64,000 nucleotides of DNA from Diphasiastrum complanatum (taxonomy: Eukaryota; Streptophyta; Lycopodiopsida; Lycopodiales; Lycopodiaceae), in contig CM055097.1 in assembly GCA_029204225.1 (NCBI GenBank), positions 61,150,385 through 61,214,384 of the forward strand, written 5' to 3'. The first letter of the stretch is position 1, and each line of letters starts with the position of its first letter. Of the stretch, positions 63,108 through 64,000 are shown piece after piece. Under the pieces are notes generated by a model. It ran no database searches. It saw only the letters and a program-made list of their open reading frames with translations, and was not told the origin of the DNA. Both the position numbers and the translations under genes were made by a program.

Positions 63108-63708
63108 GACTTTTGACAGTAGTTGAATTGATCATGTTGGAACCTCAATCTTACAGTACCTTCACCTTTGATAGTGTGAGTGCTATCATCACCAAGATGA
63201 ACATACTTCTTTGTATTGTAAAGTGTTTGGAATGAAGAATATCATGATGATTGGTCATATGTTGAGTAGCTCCGAAATCCAGAAACCACGAATCATCCGA
63301 ATTCGCATATTGTCTTTGACCATAAAAGCGCCTTCGTCCATTTCGACTTCAGGATATGTTGTAATTGTATTTGCTTGTTGATCAGGTTGCTTGGTTGCAT
63401 TCTTCGCTCTGAGAATTTGGCAATCCTAGATCTCATGGTTATTGTGTTTGCAATACCTGCAAAACATCTTCTTCTTCGACGAATTGGATTCGATGATTGT
63501 TCTTGACTTTGAGTTTGTTTCTGATTCGATGCAGCATTCTTGGAGCTTTTCTGCTTCTGTTGTTTCGAGCCCTTGTTGACATATAGAGCATGAGACGAAG
63601 AGGTAGACAAAACGTCTTGACTTCTTCGATTATCTTCTTGCAACAACATAGTGATAACTCTGGTAAGAGTTAAATCTGAGTGTGTCATGATGATCATCAC
63701 CCAGTTCT
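63108..63708 (-). pseudogene. Protease and Gag C-terminus of copia element 4
   Basis: The open frame 63293-63700 starts in LTLTRVITMLLQEDNRRSQ and passes into the basic region before the zinc knuckle, whose CRYCK-type residues are read from another frame near 63440-63470. The protease region (63230-63300) has frame breaks. Gag is cut at about 63709 by the jump into the LTR. Confidence 0.82.
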
Positions 63709-64000
63709 ATTACCAGTTGGCTGGAATCCATTGGCATTCATCCAGTTCCTTCTCAGAAATTAATTGCTAATAAGCGGCGACAATCGCCATAAACAGTTTG
63801 TTTCCATAAATGAGTGAAATTGTCGTTCTACAAAAATGAACGTAAAACTGTCATTAGGAAAAAGCAAAAAAGCCGAAGTGAGAGAAAATCCCAAAGGCGA
63901 AAAATACAAAGGTCTTTAGTAAAGTCTTGTCTTTAGCATTTGAGGCGTCTAGCACTTTGCCAAAAAAGCGAAGAGAGAGGAAAATCTCGAAAGGCGAAAA
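63709..64000 (-). repeat. LTR fragment of copia element 4
   Basis: About 290 bp that match the middle of the element 1 family LTR, with GCGACAATCGCC and GAAAAAGC blocks, in the same orientation. It continues past the window edge. Confidence 0.8.

Larger units (their letters stand above)
61786..64000 (-). mobile_element. Copia element 4, partial, runs off the right edge
   Basis: Minus-strand member of the element 1 family. It begins abruptly near 61786 in the integrase-RT linker and covers integrase, protease and the end of Gag. At about 63709 it jumps into LTR sequence (CCAGTTGGCTGG, homologous to about 14630 and 58690). RT, RNase H, the 3' LTR and most of Gag are missing. Confidence 0.87.

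Overview
The window is nuclear DNA of a land plant with a transposon-rich genome. I infer this from plant-type Ty1/copia elements primed by initiator tRNA-Met, a Ty3/gypsy element with a tRNA-Asp-type primer site, and a plant aldo/keto reductase gene with seven exons and GT-AG introns. The Penelope-like reverse transcriptase hints at a lineage outside the flowering plants (conifer, fern or bryophyte), but nothing here fixes the species. I saw no rRNA or tRNA gene, organellar insert or CRISPR array.

Only one host gene looks intact: the aldo/keto reductase at 47422-50420 on the minus strand, about 343 codons, with its catalytic residues present. Almost everything else that can be read is transposable-element sequence in many states of decay.

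Layout. 1-1104: tail of a plus-strand copia element. 1105-3880: decayed DNA transposon with a DDE-type transposase that I cannot place in a superfamily; a deletion derivative of it lies at 23405-24701. 3881-13001: mostly unreadable AT-rich DNA with a long (GA)n tract, small palindromes and LTR scraps. 13002-13637: a miniature LTR element (TRIM). 13972-19212: minus-strand copia (element 1). 19213-23404: little readable, with an exon-like cluster near 21-22.3 kb. 25598-43107: a nest in which copia A is split by a Ty3/gypsy element (27141-36582), itself split by copia N (29250-32593); fragments of copia C, B and D follow. 43996-47147: Penelope-like element between direct repeats. 47422-50640: aldo/keto reductase and promoter. 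51857-64000: further copies of the element 1 family (elements 2, 3, 4) and a related element E, most with internal deletions.

Three things deserve most attention. The first is the DDE transposon family. The second is the gypsy element, which carries an antisense gene with its own TATA box, facing away from a sense accessory reading frame of about 500 codons. The third is the Penelope-like element with its pseudo-LTRs. A repeated theme is internal deletion that keeps the reading frame and fuses distant domains (RT to integrase, RT to RNase H, Gag to RNase H).
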